From: an uncultured Pelagibacteraceae bacterium
Lineage (GTDB): Bacteria > Pseudomonadota > Alphaproteobacteria > Pelagibacterales > Pelagibacteraceae
Length of the DNA stretch: 64,000 bases
Direction: 5' to 3'
NCBI GenBank assembly: GCA_902595625.1
Contig: CACJQQ010000001.1
Coordinates: 62,001-126,000, forward strand
This document shows positions 37,884 through 47,665 of the stretch, in pieces. Below the pieces are notes generated by a model, which saw nothing but the letters and a program-made list of their open reading frames with translations, had not been told where the DNA came from and did no database searches. Position numbers and translations under genes: made by a program. Within the stretch, counting starts at the first letter, position 1. Each line of letters begins with the position of its first letter.

Positions 37884-39266
37884 ATGAAAAATAAAACAAT
37901 TTGGTCTAATAGATTTAAAAACAAAACGTCTCAATCATTTCAAAAGATTGGGTCTTCAATTCATATTGATAAAAGACTTTATGAACAAGATATAGCTGCA
38001 TCTGTTGTACACACGCAAATGTTAATAAAACAAAAGATCATTAAAAGTGAGGACGGTAATAAAATTATAAATGGTCTTAAAAAAATTAAAATCCAAATAG
38101 ATAAGGGAAATTTTGAGTTTAAAGAAAAATACGAAGATATTCACTTAAATATAGAAAAAGCATTATTTGAGATCATTGGTTCCTCAGCTGGATACTTGCA
38201 CACTGCAAGATCAAGAAATGATCAAGTGGTAACTGATTTTAAACTATGGGTTAAAGAAGCATCAAACGAAATTATAAAAAACATTTCAGTTGTCATGAAA
38301 AATCTAATTAAAAAAGCTGAAAAAAATACTGATACGGTTATGCCTGGATTGACACATTTGAAAAATGCGCAACCTATTTCATTTGCTCATTACCTGTTGT
38401 CATACTATGAGATGCTAAAAAGAGATAAAAAAAGATTTGAAAATAATCTTGAACTTTTAGATGAGTGTCCACTTGGATCTGCGGCTCTCTCAGGAACATC
38501 TTATAAAATAGATAGAACCTATACTGCAAAAAAACTTGGTTTTAAAAAACCTACAGATAATTCTATTGACTCAGTAGCAGATAGAGATTTTGCGATCGAT
38601 TTTTTATATGCTTCTGCTGTTTGTGCAATGCATTTATCGAGATTAGCCGAAGATTTTATTATTTATAATTCTGATGCTTTTAATTTAATTTCATTTAATG
38701 ACAGCATGCTTACAGGATCTTCAATTATGCCACAAAAAAAGAATCCTGATCCTGCAGAACTAATTAGAGGTAAAGTTGGAATAAATTATGGAAAGTTAAA
38801 TGCAATGCTAACAATAATGAAAGGTCTTCCCATGTCATATTTTAAAGATATGCAGGATGATAAAGAGTTAGTTTTTAGTGGTTATGATACTTTAAAGGAT
38901 ACACTAACTATGAGTGCTGAATTAATCAGTGCTGTGAATGCTAATAAAATAAATATGCTTTTTACGGCTAATCAAGGTTACACAACAGCAACTGATTTTG
39001 CAGATTATCTTGTTAAAAATAAAAATTTATCGTTTAGAGAGTCTTACGCTATTTCAACAAAACTTGTTAATTACGCAGAAAAAAATAAAAAAATGTTATC
39101 TGAATTAAGTTTGGAAGAAATTAAAAAATTTTATAAAGATTTAGATAAAAATACTTTAAAAGTGTTTGATGTTAAAAATTCTATGAATGCGAAAAAATCT
39201 CATGGAGGAACAGCTGTAATTAATGTTAAATCAATGATAAAAAAATATAAGAGGGAAATAAAATGA
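37884..39266 (+). CDS. argH: Argininosuccinate lyase
   Basis: TARSRNDQVVTDFKLW, TGSSIMPQKKNPDPAELIRGK. Confidence 0.95.
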   Translation: MKNKTIWSNRFKNKTSQSFQKIGSSIHIDKRLYEQDIAASVVHTQMLIKQKIIKSEDGNKIINGLKKIKIQIDKGNFEFKEKYEDIHLNIEKALFEIIGSSAGYLHTARSRNDQVVTDFKLWVKEASNEIIKNISVVMKNLIKKAEKNTDTVMPGLTHLKNAQPISFAHYLLSYYEMLKRDKKRFENNLELLDECPLGSAALSGTSYKIDRTYTAKKLGFKKPTDNSIDSVADRDFAIDFLYASAVCAMHLSRLAEDFIIYNSDAFNLISFNDSMLTGSSIMPQKKNPDPAELIRGKVGINYGKLNAMLTIMKGLPMSYFKDMQDDKELVFSGYDTLKDTLTMSAELISAVNANKINMLFTANQGYTTATDFADYLVKNKNLSFRESYAISTKLVNYAEKNKKMLSELSLEEIKKFYKDLDKNTLKVFDVKNSMNAKKSHGGTAVINVKSMIKKYKREIK

Positions 39267-39373
39267 GAATAATAACTGCTTTTTTCTTGATGATTTTTAT
39301 TTTAACAAGTTGCGGAAAAAAATCTGAGCCTAAATACCAAGGTAAAATAGATCAGGTCAATATAATTTCATAA
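39263..39373 (+). CDS. LptM/YifL-like small lipoprotein
   Basis: MRIITAFFLMIFILTSCGKKSEPKYQGKIDQVNIIS*; lipobox LTSCG; ATGA overlap with argH; between argH and lysA. Not in the ORF track. Confidence 0.75.
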   Translation: MRIITAFFLMIFILTSCGKKSEPKYQGKIDQVNIIS

Positions 39374-39377
39374 TCTT

Positions 39378-40607
39378 ATGCAAAATTTAAGATATGTAGG
39401 TAAAAATTTATTTGTTGAGAAACTATCAATTAAAAATATTTTAAAAAAAAATAAAACACCCTTTTATATTTATTCAGAAAATCAAATTGCTTTCAATTTT
39501 TTAAAATTTGCCAATACTTTTAAAAAAACTAATCCTTTAATTTGTTTTGCTGCAAAATCTAATAGTAACTTAAATATACTTCGTGTACTTGGCAAACTAG
39601 GTGCTGGGGCTGATGTGGTTTCTGGTGGTGAATTGTTAAAAGCTTTAAAAGCAGGCATTAGGCCTAATAAAATTGTTTTTTCTGGAGTGGGTAAAACCGA
39701 AGAGGAGCTTAAAATTGCAATCAATAAAAAAATATTATTAATCAATTGCGAGTCTGAAAGCGAAGCCAAATTAGTTAATAATTTATCAAAAAAATTAAGA
39801 AAGAAAGTTTCAATAGGCTTTAGATTAAATCCAAATGTTGATGCCAAAACGCATAAAAATATATCAACTGGTAAAGCTGAAAATAAATTCGGCTTATCGA
39901 TAAAAAATTTTAAAAATTTTCTTAAAACAGTAAAATCTTTTAAAAACGTACAATTGGATGCATTGAGTGTGCATATTGGTAGTCAAATTTTAAACGATGC
40001 ACCTTTTAGAAAAACTCTAAATGTAATGAGTAAATTAATAAAAGAATTAAAACTGAATTTAAAATATGTAGATTTGGGCGGTGGTTTTGGAATTAATTAT
40101 ACCGATAAAGAAAAACCAATCAATTTAAGTAAATATTCTAAACTGGTACATAATTTTTCTAGAAAGTTAAATTGTAAAATAATTTTTGAACCAGGTAGAT
40201 CTATTATTGGTAATACTGGACTACTAATTAGTAAAATACAATTTATTAAAAAGGGCACTAATAAAAATTTTATTATATTAGATGCTGGTATGAATGATTT
40301 TATGCGTCCAGCTTTGTATGAAGCTTTTCATAAAATTATCCCTATTTCAAAAAAGTCATCAAGAATGAGAGGTAAAATAGAATTTGTAGGGCCAATATGT
40401 GAGAGCACTTGTAAATTTGGAGTTTATAAAAACTATCCTAAAATAAATGAAAATGAGTTTGTGGCTATAACTAATGTTGGAGCATACGGATCTTCGTTGT
40501 CTTCAAATTATAATACTAGACCTTTAGTAGCTGAAATTTTAATCAATAAAAATAAACTTAGATATATAAGAAAAAAACAAAATTTACTTAAATTGATTAA
40601 TTCTTAA
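39378..40607 (+). CDS. lysA: Diaminopimelate decarboxylase
   Basis: FAAKSNSNLNILRVL PLP lysine region, GADVVSGGEL, SVHIGSQI, EPGRSIIGNTG, GPICEST. Confidence 0.94.
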   Translation: MQNLRYVGKNLFVEKLSIKNILKKNKTPFYIYSENQIAFNFLKFANTFKKTNPLICFAAKSNSNLNILRVLGKLGAGADVVSGGELLKALKAGIRPNKIVFSGVGKTEEELKIAINKKILLINCESESEAKLVNNLSKKLRKKVSIGFRLNPNVDAKTHKNISTGKAENKFGLSIKNFKNFLKTVKSFKNVQLDALSVHIGSQILNDAPFRKTLNVMSKLIKELKLNLKYVDLGGGFGINYTDKEKPINLSKYSKLVHNFSRKLNCKIIFEPGRSIIGNTGLLISKIQFIKKGTNKNFIILDAGMNDFMRPALYEAFHKIIPISKKSSRMRGKIEFVGPICESTCKFGVYKNYPKINENEFVAITNVGAYGSSLSSNYNTRPLVAEILINKNKLRYIRKKQNLLKLINS

Positions 40608-41314
40608 TGCAATTTATTAGATCATTAATTTTTAATATTTTTTTATACGTTGGTCTCATAACAATTTTTATTTTAGCAATTCCAACCTTAGTTTTACCTA
40701 GTAAGTTTACAATTTTTTTTGGAAGGTTATCTGCAAAATATATAGTGCTGATTTTGAGAATTATCTTAAATACAAAAGTAATTTTTCATGGTGAAGAAAA
40801 TCTCAAAAAAGTAGAAAATTATTTTGTAGCTTCTGCACATCAATCTATGTTTGAAACTTTTGCTCTACAGATACCCTTAGATGGTCCAATTTTTATTTTA
40901 AAAAAAGAACTCCTTAATATTCCATTATTTGGGTGGTACTTGAGAAAAATAGGTTCAATAGCAATAGTAAGAGAGACAACAACAAAAGAAAATTTAAATT
41001 TTTTTGATAAAGTGAAAGAAAGAATTGAGAAAAATAAAAGACCACTTTTAATATTTCCACAAGGAACAAGAGTAAAAATTGATGAAAATCCACCTTTTAA
41101 AAAGGGAGTTGGTAGAATTTACAAAGCTCTAAATTTACCTTGTATTCCTGTAGCTCTTAATACTGGTAAAATCTGGCCAAAGAGTAGTTTTATGAAATAC
41201 CCAGGTGATATTCATATTTCATTTTTAGAGCCAATCATGTCGGGTAAAGATAATGAAGAATTTGTTAAAGATATAGAAAATAAAATCTATACTGAAATTA
41301 AAAGATTTAATTAA
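40607..41314 (+). CDS. plsC: 1-acyl-sn-glycerol-3-phosphate acyltransferase
   Basis: SAHQSMFETFAL (HxxxxE/D-like motif) and LLIFPQGTRV. Confidence 0.87.
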   Translation: MQFIRSLIFNIFLYVGLITIFILAIPTLVLPSKFTIFFGRLSAKYIVLILRIILNTKVIFHGEENLKKVENYFVASAHQSMFETFALQIPLDGPIFILKKELLNIPLFGWYLRKIGSIAIVRETTTKENLNFFDKVKERIEKNKRPLLIFPQGTRVKIDENPPFKKGVGRIYKALNLPCIPVALNTGKIWPKSSFMKYPGDIHISFLEPIMSGKDNEEFVKDIENKIYTEIKRFN

Positions 41315-41326
41315 ACTACTTAATAC

Positions 41327-42217
41327 TTATTTTTTAATATTGCGTGCAAAAAAATCAGACATACGTTTGGCTATGTCATCTGGAATTTCTTCAGCCATAT
41401 AATGACCTGATTGAAGAGCTTCACCTTCAACTTGATTGGCACGTAAACGCCACAGTTTAAGTGCATCGAAACAAGTCTCGATTACACCTCGCTTTGCCCA
41501 AAGAGCCAAGATAGGCATTAAAAGTTTTTTTTCTTTGTCTGCATTGTCGTGCTCGATATCAATAGTTGCTGCCGCGCGATAATCTTCACAACTTGAATGA
41601 ATTGTATCAGGATGTCTGAAAGCTTCTAAATACTCCTCTAATGCTTCTTTAGAAAAAGGATTTTCACCACGTGTTTGGTTGAAACACTTCAGTTTCCAAA
41701 AAGCTTCAGGATCTTTTGATATAATTTGTTCTGGTAGAGGATGGGGTTGAATTAAAAAAAACCAGTGCCAGTAAGCACGCGCGAACTTCATGGTAGTTCC
41801 ATCATACATCTCTCGGGTAGGTGCAATATCTAGTAGAACCATTGAGTCAACACTATCAGGATGATCAAGCCCTAGTCTATGTGCCACCCGTGCTCCACGA
41901 TCATGAGCTCCAACAAAAAATTTATTATGTCCTAAATTTTTCATCACTTTGATTATATCCTGAGCCATTGCACGCTTAGAAAAAGTAAGGTGTGATGTGT
42001 CAGAAGCTGGTTTCTCAGATTTTCCATAACCACGTAAATCGGGACACACAACTTGATATGATTTTGCAAGAATTGGGGCTACAAGGTGCCACATAGCTGA
42101 TGTCTGCGGGTAGCCGTGAAGAAGTACAATAGGTGGGGCTTCTTGAGGTCCTGCACGGCGGACAAATAAATTTACTCCATCTCCTTTAATATGTTCCTCA
42201 GTAAATTTCTTAAAAAT
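41327..42217 (-). CDS. Alpha/beta hydrolase, haloacetate dehalogenase-like; probable AUU start
   Basis: The track ORF (41327..42094) extends in frame upstream as [ATT]FKKFTEEHIKGDGVNLFVRRAGPQEAPPIVLLHGYPQTSAMWHLVAP; SD AAAGGAG at 42224-42230 is 6 nt from ATT at 42217; no in-frame ATG/GTG/TTG between. Confidence 0.78.
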   Translation of the reverse strand: MFKKFTEEHIKGDGVNLFVRRAGPQEAPPIVLLHGYPQTSAMWHLVAPILAKSYQVVCPDLRGYGKSEKPASDTSHLTFSKRAMAQDIIKVMKNLGHNKFFVGAHDRGARVAHRLGLDHPDSVDSMVLLDIAPTREMYDGTTMKFARAYWHWFFLIQPHPLPEQIISKDPEAFWKLKCFNQTRGENPFSKEALEEYLEAFRHPDTIHSSCEDYRAAATIDIEHDNADKEKKLLMPILALWAKRGVIETCFDALKLWRLRANQVEGEALQSGHYMAEEIPDDIAKRMSDFFARNIKK

Positions 42218-42233
42218 TTTGAACTCCTTTTAA

Positions 42234-43130
42234 TTATTTTCTTCCAAATCCTGGTTTGTCAGTGTCTTGACCGGCTTCTATAATTTCTTTTCTTACTTTT
42301 TTAGTTGATGAAAAAATCTCTAAAAGTTTTTTACTATCCTTATTTTTTATAGCCTCTTTTATTTCATTTAGATTCTTTGAGTAATTGTCTAAAACCTTTA
42401 AAATGTTATCACTATTATCAATAAATATATCTTTCCACATTAGAGGATCTGATGCTGCTATTCTAGTAAAATCCCTCAATCCGCCTGCACTATATTGAAT
42501 CACATCGTCCTTAAATTTATCTTCATTGTTAATTGCAGTTTTTACAATACTGTAAGCTGCAGCATGTGGTAAATGGCTTGTTAATGATAAAACATAGTCA
42601 TGATCTTCAAATGTCATAAATTTAGTTTTACTTCCAAGCTTTGACCAAAATTGTTCTAAAAATTTTATCTTATCTTCGGAAACTTTTTTGTCTGCTGATA
42701 TTATGCACCATCTATTTTTAAATAAACTTGCAAAACCAGCTTCTGGACCACTGTATTCTGTTCCAGCTATAGGGTGTGAAGCAATCCAATTAACATTTTT
42801 AAGATTTAAGTTGTTTATAATTTTATTCACTTCTTTTTTTGCAGATCCTGTATCGGTTAAAATTGTATTTTCTTTCAAATTAGATTGAATTGAGAGAAGT
42901 ATTTCCTTGTAACTGCTTAAGGGAGAAGCAATTATTACTAAATCAGAATCCTTAACTACATCTGAAACGTTGTTGCAAATTTCTACTGAAAAGTTCTTTT
43001 TTAAATAATCAGTTACTTTTGATGATTTATCATAAGCACTTATTTTTGATGCCAATTTTTTTTCTTCCACTGCTCTCAAAATAGAAGATCCAATTAAACC
43101 ACACCCAATTATACTTATCTTATTAAACAT
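42234..43130 (-). CDS. Prephenate/arogenate dehydrogenase family
   Basis: ISIIGCGLIGSSILRA NAD motif; ASHPIAGTEYSGPEAGFASLF; SHLPHAAAYSI. Confidence 0.9.
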   Translation of the reverse strand: MFNKISIIGCGLIGSSILRAVEEKKLASKISAYDKSSKVTDYLKKNFSVEICNNVSDVVKDSDLVIIASPLSSYKEILLSIQSNLKENTILTDTGSAKKEVNKIINNLNLKNVNWIASHPIAGTEYSGPEAGFASLFKNRWCIISADKKVSEDKIKFLEQFWSKLGSKTKFMTFEDHDYVLSLTSHLPHAAAYSIVKTAINNEDKFKDDVIQYSAGGLRDFTRIAASDPLMWKDIFIDNSDNILKVLDNYSKNLNEIKEAIKNKDSKKLLEIFSSTKKVRKEIIEAGQDTDKPGFGRK

Positions 43131-44205
43131 TCAATATTCTTTTCATTTTGGAAATTAATTTTCTATTTTCCTCACTTTTTCCAATCGTGATTCTTAATGA
43201 ATTCTTAATACCATAAACATCCATTTTACGAACTAAAATTCCTGCCTTAGCTAATAATTTAAAAACTTTTGATGAATTGATTTTCACTTTATTAAAATTA
43301 ACTAGTAAAAAATTACTATAGCTCTTATTAGTAGCTATTTTCATTTTTTTAAATTCATTAAACATTTTTTTATTCCAGTTATTAACGTGATTGATTTCTT
43401 TACTTAGCCAAGCACTGTCTTTAACTGCAGCTGATGCAGAAAATAAAGCTGCTTTATTTACATTAAATGGTGGCTTAATATTATTTAATACATTAATAAT
43501 TTCTTTTGGCCCGTATCCCCAACCTACTCTTAGTCCAGCTAAACCATAAATTTTTGAAAACGTTCTTGTCACTACTACGTTTTTAAAATTTGAAAATAGT
43601 TTTAAGGCTGAAGCGTAATCTTTTTGTTTTACATATTCAAAATATGCATCATCAACTACTAGTAAAATATTGCTTCTTAATTTTTTTCGTAAAAATAATA
43701 AATCTTTTTTTGAAACATAAGTTCCAGTTGGATTATTGGGATTAGCCAAAAAAACAATTTTTGTCTTACTAGTCACTTTTTTTAAAATATCTTTTACTGA
43801 AACTATGAAGTTATTCTCTTTCGAGTAAATAACTTTCGCTCCATTCATTTTGCTGTAAATTCTGTAAATAATGAAACTATACTTAGGTACAATTGCCTCA
43901 TCTCCTTTTTTTAGATACGCTTTACAAATTAATTCAAAAATCTGGTCAGATCCTGCTCCCAAAATAATTCTATTTTTATCTAGTTTAAACTTTTTTGATA
44001 AAGTTTCTCTTAAGAAAGTACCATTGGAATCAGGATATCTTGCAAAACTTTTTGATACTTTTATATATTCTTTTTTTGCTTTAGGACTAGGCCCAAGAGC
44101 GGACTCATTTGCAGATAATTTTATTTTAGCCAGCCTATTTTTAAATACGCTCATTCCAGCTACGTATTTTTCGGCTTGTATATTATTTGGTTTAGGTAAC
44201 CTCAT
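43123..44205 (-). CDS. hisC: Histidinol-phosphate aminotransferase
   Basis: KLSANESALGPSP, FLANPNNPTGTYV, VTRTFSKIYGLAGLRVGWGY. Confidence 0.9.
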   Translation of the reverse strand: MRLPKPNNIQAEKYVAGMSVFKNRLAKIKLSANESALGPSPKAKKEYIKVSKSFARYPDSNGTFLRETLSKKFKLDKNRIILGAGSDQIFELICKAYLKKGDEAIVPKYSFIIYRIYSKMNGAKVIYSKENNFIVSVKDILKKVTSKTKIVFLANPNNPTGTYVSKKDLLFLRKKLRSNILLVVDDAYFEYVKQKDYASALKLFSNFKNVVVTRTFSKIYGLAGLRVGWGYGPKEIINVLNNIKPPFNVNKAALFSASAAVKDSAWLSKEINHVNNWNKKMFNEFKKMKIATNKSYSNFLLVNFNKVKINSSKVFKLLAKAGILVRKMDVYGIKNSLRITIGKSEENRKLISKMKRILNV

Positions 44206-44264
44206 TTATTAATGTAATATCCAAATTGTTAGAGTTTTTCTAGAAGTCTTTATCTTATATAAAA

Positions 44265-44293
44265 TTGACAAGTTTGTGATGATCTAGTAAATA
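44265..44293 (+). promoter_or_regulatory. Sigma-70-like promoter upstream of the SAM-II riboswitch
   Basis: TTGACA (44265-44270), 17-nt spacer, TAAATA (44288-44293), about 5 nt before the aptamer. Confidence 0.6.
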
Positions 44294-44297
44294 GATA

Positions 44298-44349
44298 TCG
44301 CGCTGATTTAACCATATTGCAAGCGCATAATAAATTTAGCTAAAAAGGG
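44298..44349 (+). ncRNA. SAM-II riboswitch aptamer
   Basis: TCGCGCTGATTTAACCATATTGCAAGCGCATAATAAATTTAGCTAAAAAGGG matches the SAM-II consensus (CGCUGAUUU...GCAAGCG...UAAA...GCUAAA), directly upstream of metX. Confidence 0.93.
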
Positions 44350-44351
44350 AG

Positions 44352-44380
44352 ATGCCCAGTTTAGCTGGGCTTTTTTTTTG
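44352..44380 (+). terminator. Intrinsic terminator between SAM-II aptamer and metX
   Basis: GCCCAG (44354-44359) TTTAG CTGGGC (44365-44370) followed by T9. Confidence 0.85.
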
Positions 44381-44381
44381 G

Positions 44382-45509
44382 ATGAATAGAAAAATTGAGA
44401 ATATAAATAAGATTACTATTGCTAAACCACTAAAGCTTGATTGTGGTAAAACCATCAAGGATTTTCCCTTAGCTTATGAAACTTATGGAAAACTTAATGA
44501 GAATAAAAACAATGCTATTTTAGTATTCCACGCTTTAACGGGCGACCAATTTGTAGCTGGAACTAATCCTGTAACTAAAAAAGATGGATGGTGGGTCACA
44601 GCAGTTGGCCCAGGTAAAGCTATTGATACAAATAAGTATTTTGTAATATGCGCAAATGTAATTGGTGGCTGCATGGGTTCTTTAGGACCAAGTGATATAA
44701 ATAAAGAGACTAATCAACCTTATGGTTTAGATTTTCCTGTGATAACAATTAAAGATATTGTTAGAGCACAAGAATCTCTTCTAGATCACCTTGGTATTAA
44801 AAAACTTTTGTGTGCAACAGGTGGTTCAATGGGTGGTATGCAGCTATTACAATTTTGTGCAACTTTTCCTGATAAAACTTTTTCTGCAATTCCTATAGCA
44901 TGTAGCTCTAGCCATAGCGCTCAAAATATTGCATTAAATGAGTTGGCAAGACAAGCGATAATGGCTGATCCAGTTTGGGATAATGGAAAATATTTTTTAA
45001 AAAATACACAACCTAAGAATGGTTTAGCTGTAGCAAGAATGGTTGGTCACATAAGTTATTTATCAGAGCAGGGTATGCAAGAAAAATTTGGAAGAAAACT
45101 GCAAGAAAAAGCAGATTATGAATTTAGCTTTAATGCAGATTTTCAAGTTGAAAGTTATTTAAGACATCAGGGCAGTTCTTTTGTTGAAAGATTTGATGCT
45201 AATTCAGTCTTATATATCACCAGGGCGATGGATTATTTTGATTTATCAAAGCAATACAAAGGTGGTTTAGTAGAAGCCTTCAAAAATCAATTGACAAAAT
45301 TTTTGGTAATTTCATTCTCATCAGATTGGCTTTACACAACTAAAGAAAATAAAGATATTGTTATTGCTTTAAACGCATCTGGAGCTGATGTTTCTTACTC
45401 CGAAATAGAAACGGATAAAGGACACGACTCTTTTTTACTAAATGAACCAGAATTTTTAAAAACATTAAAAGGTTTTATTGATTCTATGTATGAAAAATTT
45501 AAAAAATGA
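44382..45509 (+). CDS. metX: Homoserine O-acetyltransferase
   Basis: [34 protein letters not shown]; start at 44382 preferred because the track start 44352 lies in the terminator hairpin. Confidence 0.9.
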   Translation: MNRKIENINKITIAKPLKLDCGKTIKDFPLAYETYGKLNENKNNAILVFHALTGDQFVAGTNPVTKKDGWWVTAVGPGKAIDTNKYFVICANVIGGCMGSLGPSDINKETNQPYGLDFPVITIKDIVRAQESLLDHLGIKKLLCATGGSMGGMQLLQFCATFPDKTFSAIPIACSSSHSAQNIALNELARQAIMADPVWDNGKYFLKNTQPKNGLAVARMVGHISYLSEQGMQEKFGRKLQEKADYEFSFNADFQVESYLRHQGSSFVERFDANSVLYITRAMDYFDLSKQYKGGLVEAFKNQLTKFLVISFSSDWLYTTKENKDIVIALNASGADVSYSEIETDKGHDSFLLNEPEFLKTLKGFIDSMYEKFKK

Positions 45510-46099
45510 AACAAGAATTTAAAGTAATTGCAGATTTGTTGCCAAATAATTCAAGAGTGCTTGATGTGGGTTGTGGTGATGGTTCTTTAATGAACTTTCT
45601 TGTTAAAGAAAAAAATATTGAAACAAGGGGTCTGGAACTTGATCAAAATAATGTACAAGAATGTATCTACAAAGGATTAACCGTTATTCAAGGAAATGCA
45701 GAAACTGAACTTTATCAATTTCCTAATCAGTCATTTGACTATGTAGTTCTGAGTCAAACTCTACAAGCGTTTTACAAACCAGATAAAGTTTTAAATGAAT
45801 TATTACGTATTGGAAAATCTGTAATAGTATCTATTCCAAATTTTGGATATTGGAAAGTTAGAACAAGTTTATTATTTTTTGGAAAAATGCCCATAACAAA
45901 AACATTACCAAATACATGGTTTAATACTCCGAATTTGCATATGTGCACAATTAAAGACTTATACAATTATTGTGAAGATCAAAATATAAATATTAAAAAG
46001 GTAATTGGTGTTAATGAAAATAATACTTCATTAATTAAAAGAAAAAATCTGGAGATTAAAAATTTATTCTCTAAACTTGGAATTTTTTTAATAGGATAA
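45506..46099 (+). CDS. metW: Methionine biosynthesis protein MetW
   Basis: [17 protein letters not shown]; follows metX with ATGA overlap. Confidence 0.92.
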   Translation: MKQEFKVIADLLPNNSRVLDVGCGDGSLMNFLVKEKNIETRGLELDQNNVQECIYKGLTVIQGNAETELYQFPNQSFDYVVLSQTLQAFYKPDKVLNELLRIGKSVIVSIPNFGYWKVRTSLLFFGKMPITKTLPNTWFNTPNLHMCTIKDLYNYCEDQNINIKKVIGVNENNTSLIKRKNLEIKNLFSKLGIFLIG

Positions 46100-46100
46100 A

Positions 46101-46862
46101 ATGCAGTTAGAAATCATACCTTGTCTTAACGATAATTACAGTTATTTAATTAAGGATGATCAAACCAGTACAGTAGCAATTATTGATCCATCAGAATTTG
46201 ATCCATGTGACAAAAAAATAAATCAAAAATATAAAAAACTAGACTTTATTCTTAACACCCATCATCATTTTGATCACGTTGGGGGTAACGCCGAACTTAA
46301 AAAAAAATATGGTTCGAAAATATTGGGTTTTGAGCAAGACAAAAAACGTATTCCAGAAATTGATGTTCAATTAAAAGATGGTCAAGAATTTAAAGTCGGA
46401 AATCTTAATTTTAAGGTTATATATATTCCAGGCCATACTTTAGGTCACATCGCTTTTTATCTCGAAAAAGAAAAAATCGTATTTACTGGAGATACTTTAT
46501 TTTCCTTAGGATGCGGCAGAATATTTGAAGGAACATACCAACAAATGTTCAACTCTTTAAACAAAATCAAAAATCTTCCTGGAGAAACAAAAATTTACTG
46601 TGGTCATGAGTATACAAAAAATAATTTGGGATTTTGCCTAAAATTCAACCCTAATAACAATCACTTAAGAGATAAAGAAAAACTAATAGATGCAAAAATA
46701 AAAACCGGAAAACCTACGATCCCATCTACAATAAAAGATGAAATTCAAACAAATATATTCTTAAGATATGACGATCTTGATGTTAAAGATGCATTAAATT
46801 TAAAAAATGCTTCGGATCTAGAAATATTTACTAAATTACGTGATCTTAAAGACAATTTTTAA
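46101..46862 (+). CDS. gloB: Hydroxyacylglutathione hydrolase
   Basis: NTHHHFDHVGGN, PGHTLGHIAFY, FTGDTLFSLGCGRIFEG, CGHEYTKNN. Confidence 0.93.
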   Translation: MQLEIIPCLNDNYSYLIKDDQTSTVAIIDPSEFDPCDKKINQKYKKLDFILNTHHHFDHVGGNAELKKKYGSKILGFEQDKKRIPEIDVQLKDGQEFKVGNLNFKVIYIPGHTLGHIAFYLEKEKIVFTGDTLFSLGCGRIFEGTYQQMFNSLNKIKNLPGETKIYCGHEYTKNNLGFCLKFNPNNNHLRDKEKLIDAKIKTGKPTIPSTIKDEIQTNIFLRYDDLDVKDALNLKNASDLEIFTKLRDLKDNF

Positions 46863-46872
46863 GCTTAAAATC

Positions 46873-46900
46873 TTGACTTGGTAATATTGCGGGCTATATT
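46873..46900 (+). promoter_or_regulatory. Sigma-70-like promoter for rplU
   Basis: TTGACT (46873-46878), 16-nt spacer, TATATT (46895-46900). Confidence 0.5.
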
Positions 46901-46926
46901 GCCTAAAAACTTAAAAGTGAGAATTT

Positions 46927-47361
46927 ATGTCATTTGCAATTATTGAAACAGGTGGAAAACAATACAAAGTATCCGCAAGTAAGATACTAGAGATAGAAAA
47001 ACTTAACGCAAAAGTAGGCGAAACGATTAAGTTTAAAAACGTATTACTTTTAAATGATGATAAGACTACCGAAATTGGAAGTCCAAGTGTTAGTGGAGCA
47101 ACCGTTGAGGCTAAATTGCTCGATAATGTAAAAGATAGGACAGTTTTAATTTTTCACAAAAGAAGAAGAAAACATTCAAGAAAAAAGAATGGACACAGAC
47201 AAAAACATTCAAAAATACAAATTACAAAGATTTTGTCTAAAGATGGTAAAGTAATTGATGAGGCTAAAGCCATTGTCGCAAAGAAAGCTTCAAAAGAAGT
47301 ACCGTCAAAGAAGATGACCACTAAAGAAACGGTTTCAAAAAAGAAAGTAGTAAAAAAATAG
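46927..47361 (+). CDS. rplU: 50S ribosomal protein L21 with Lys-rich C-terminal tail
   Basis: FAIIETGGKQYKVSASKILEIEKL; KRRRKHSRKKNGHRQKHSKIQITKI. Confidence 0.95.
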   Translation: MSFAIIETGGKQYKVSASKILEIEKLNAKVGETIKFKNVLLLNDDKTTEIGSPSVSGATVEAKLLDNVKDRTVLIFHKRRRKHSRKKNGHRQKHSKIQITKILSKDGKVIDEAKAIVAKKASKEVPSKKMTTKETVSKKKVVKK

Positions 47362-47370
47362 GATATCAAA

Positions 47371-47625
47371 ATGGCAACAAAAAAAGCAGGTGGATCATCG
47401 AAGAACGGCCGAGATAGCAAAGGTAGACGTCTTGGTGTAAAAAAATATGGAGATCAACTAGTAATACCTGGTAATATCATTGTAAGACAAAGAGGAACTA
47501 AAATCCACCCAGGCGATAACGTCGGTATGGGTAAAGACCACTCAATTTTTTCTTTAATCAAAGGAAAAGTAAAATTTAAAAAATCTAAATTAAACAGAAC
47601 TTTTGTTTCTGTAATCCCCAATTAA
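47371..47625 (+). CDS. rpmA: 50S ribosomal protein L27
   Basis: [27 protein letters not shown]. Confidence 0.96.
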   Translation: MATKKAGGSSKNGRDSKGRRLGVKKYGDQLVIPGNIIVRQRGTKIHPGDNVGMGKDHSIFSLIKGKVKFKKSKLNRTFVSVIPN

Positions 47626-47665
47626 ATCTATATAAATAACCTCAGTTATTTATATTATATTAAAA

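Noticed and set aside
44352-44381. metX start as given in the ORF track
   Set aside because: Those codons form the intrinsic terminator stem and poly-T run; kept only as an alternative-start question in the findings.
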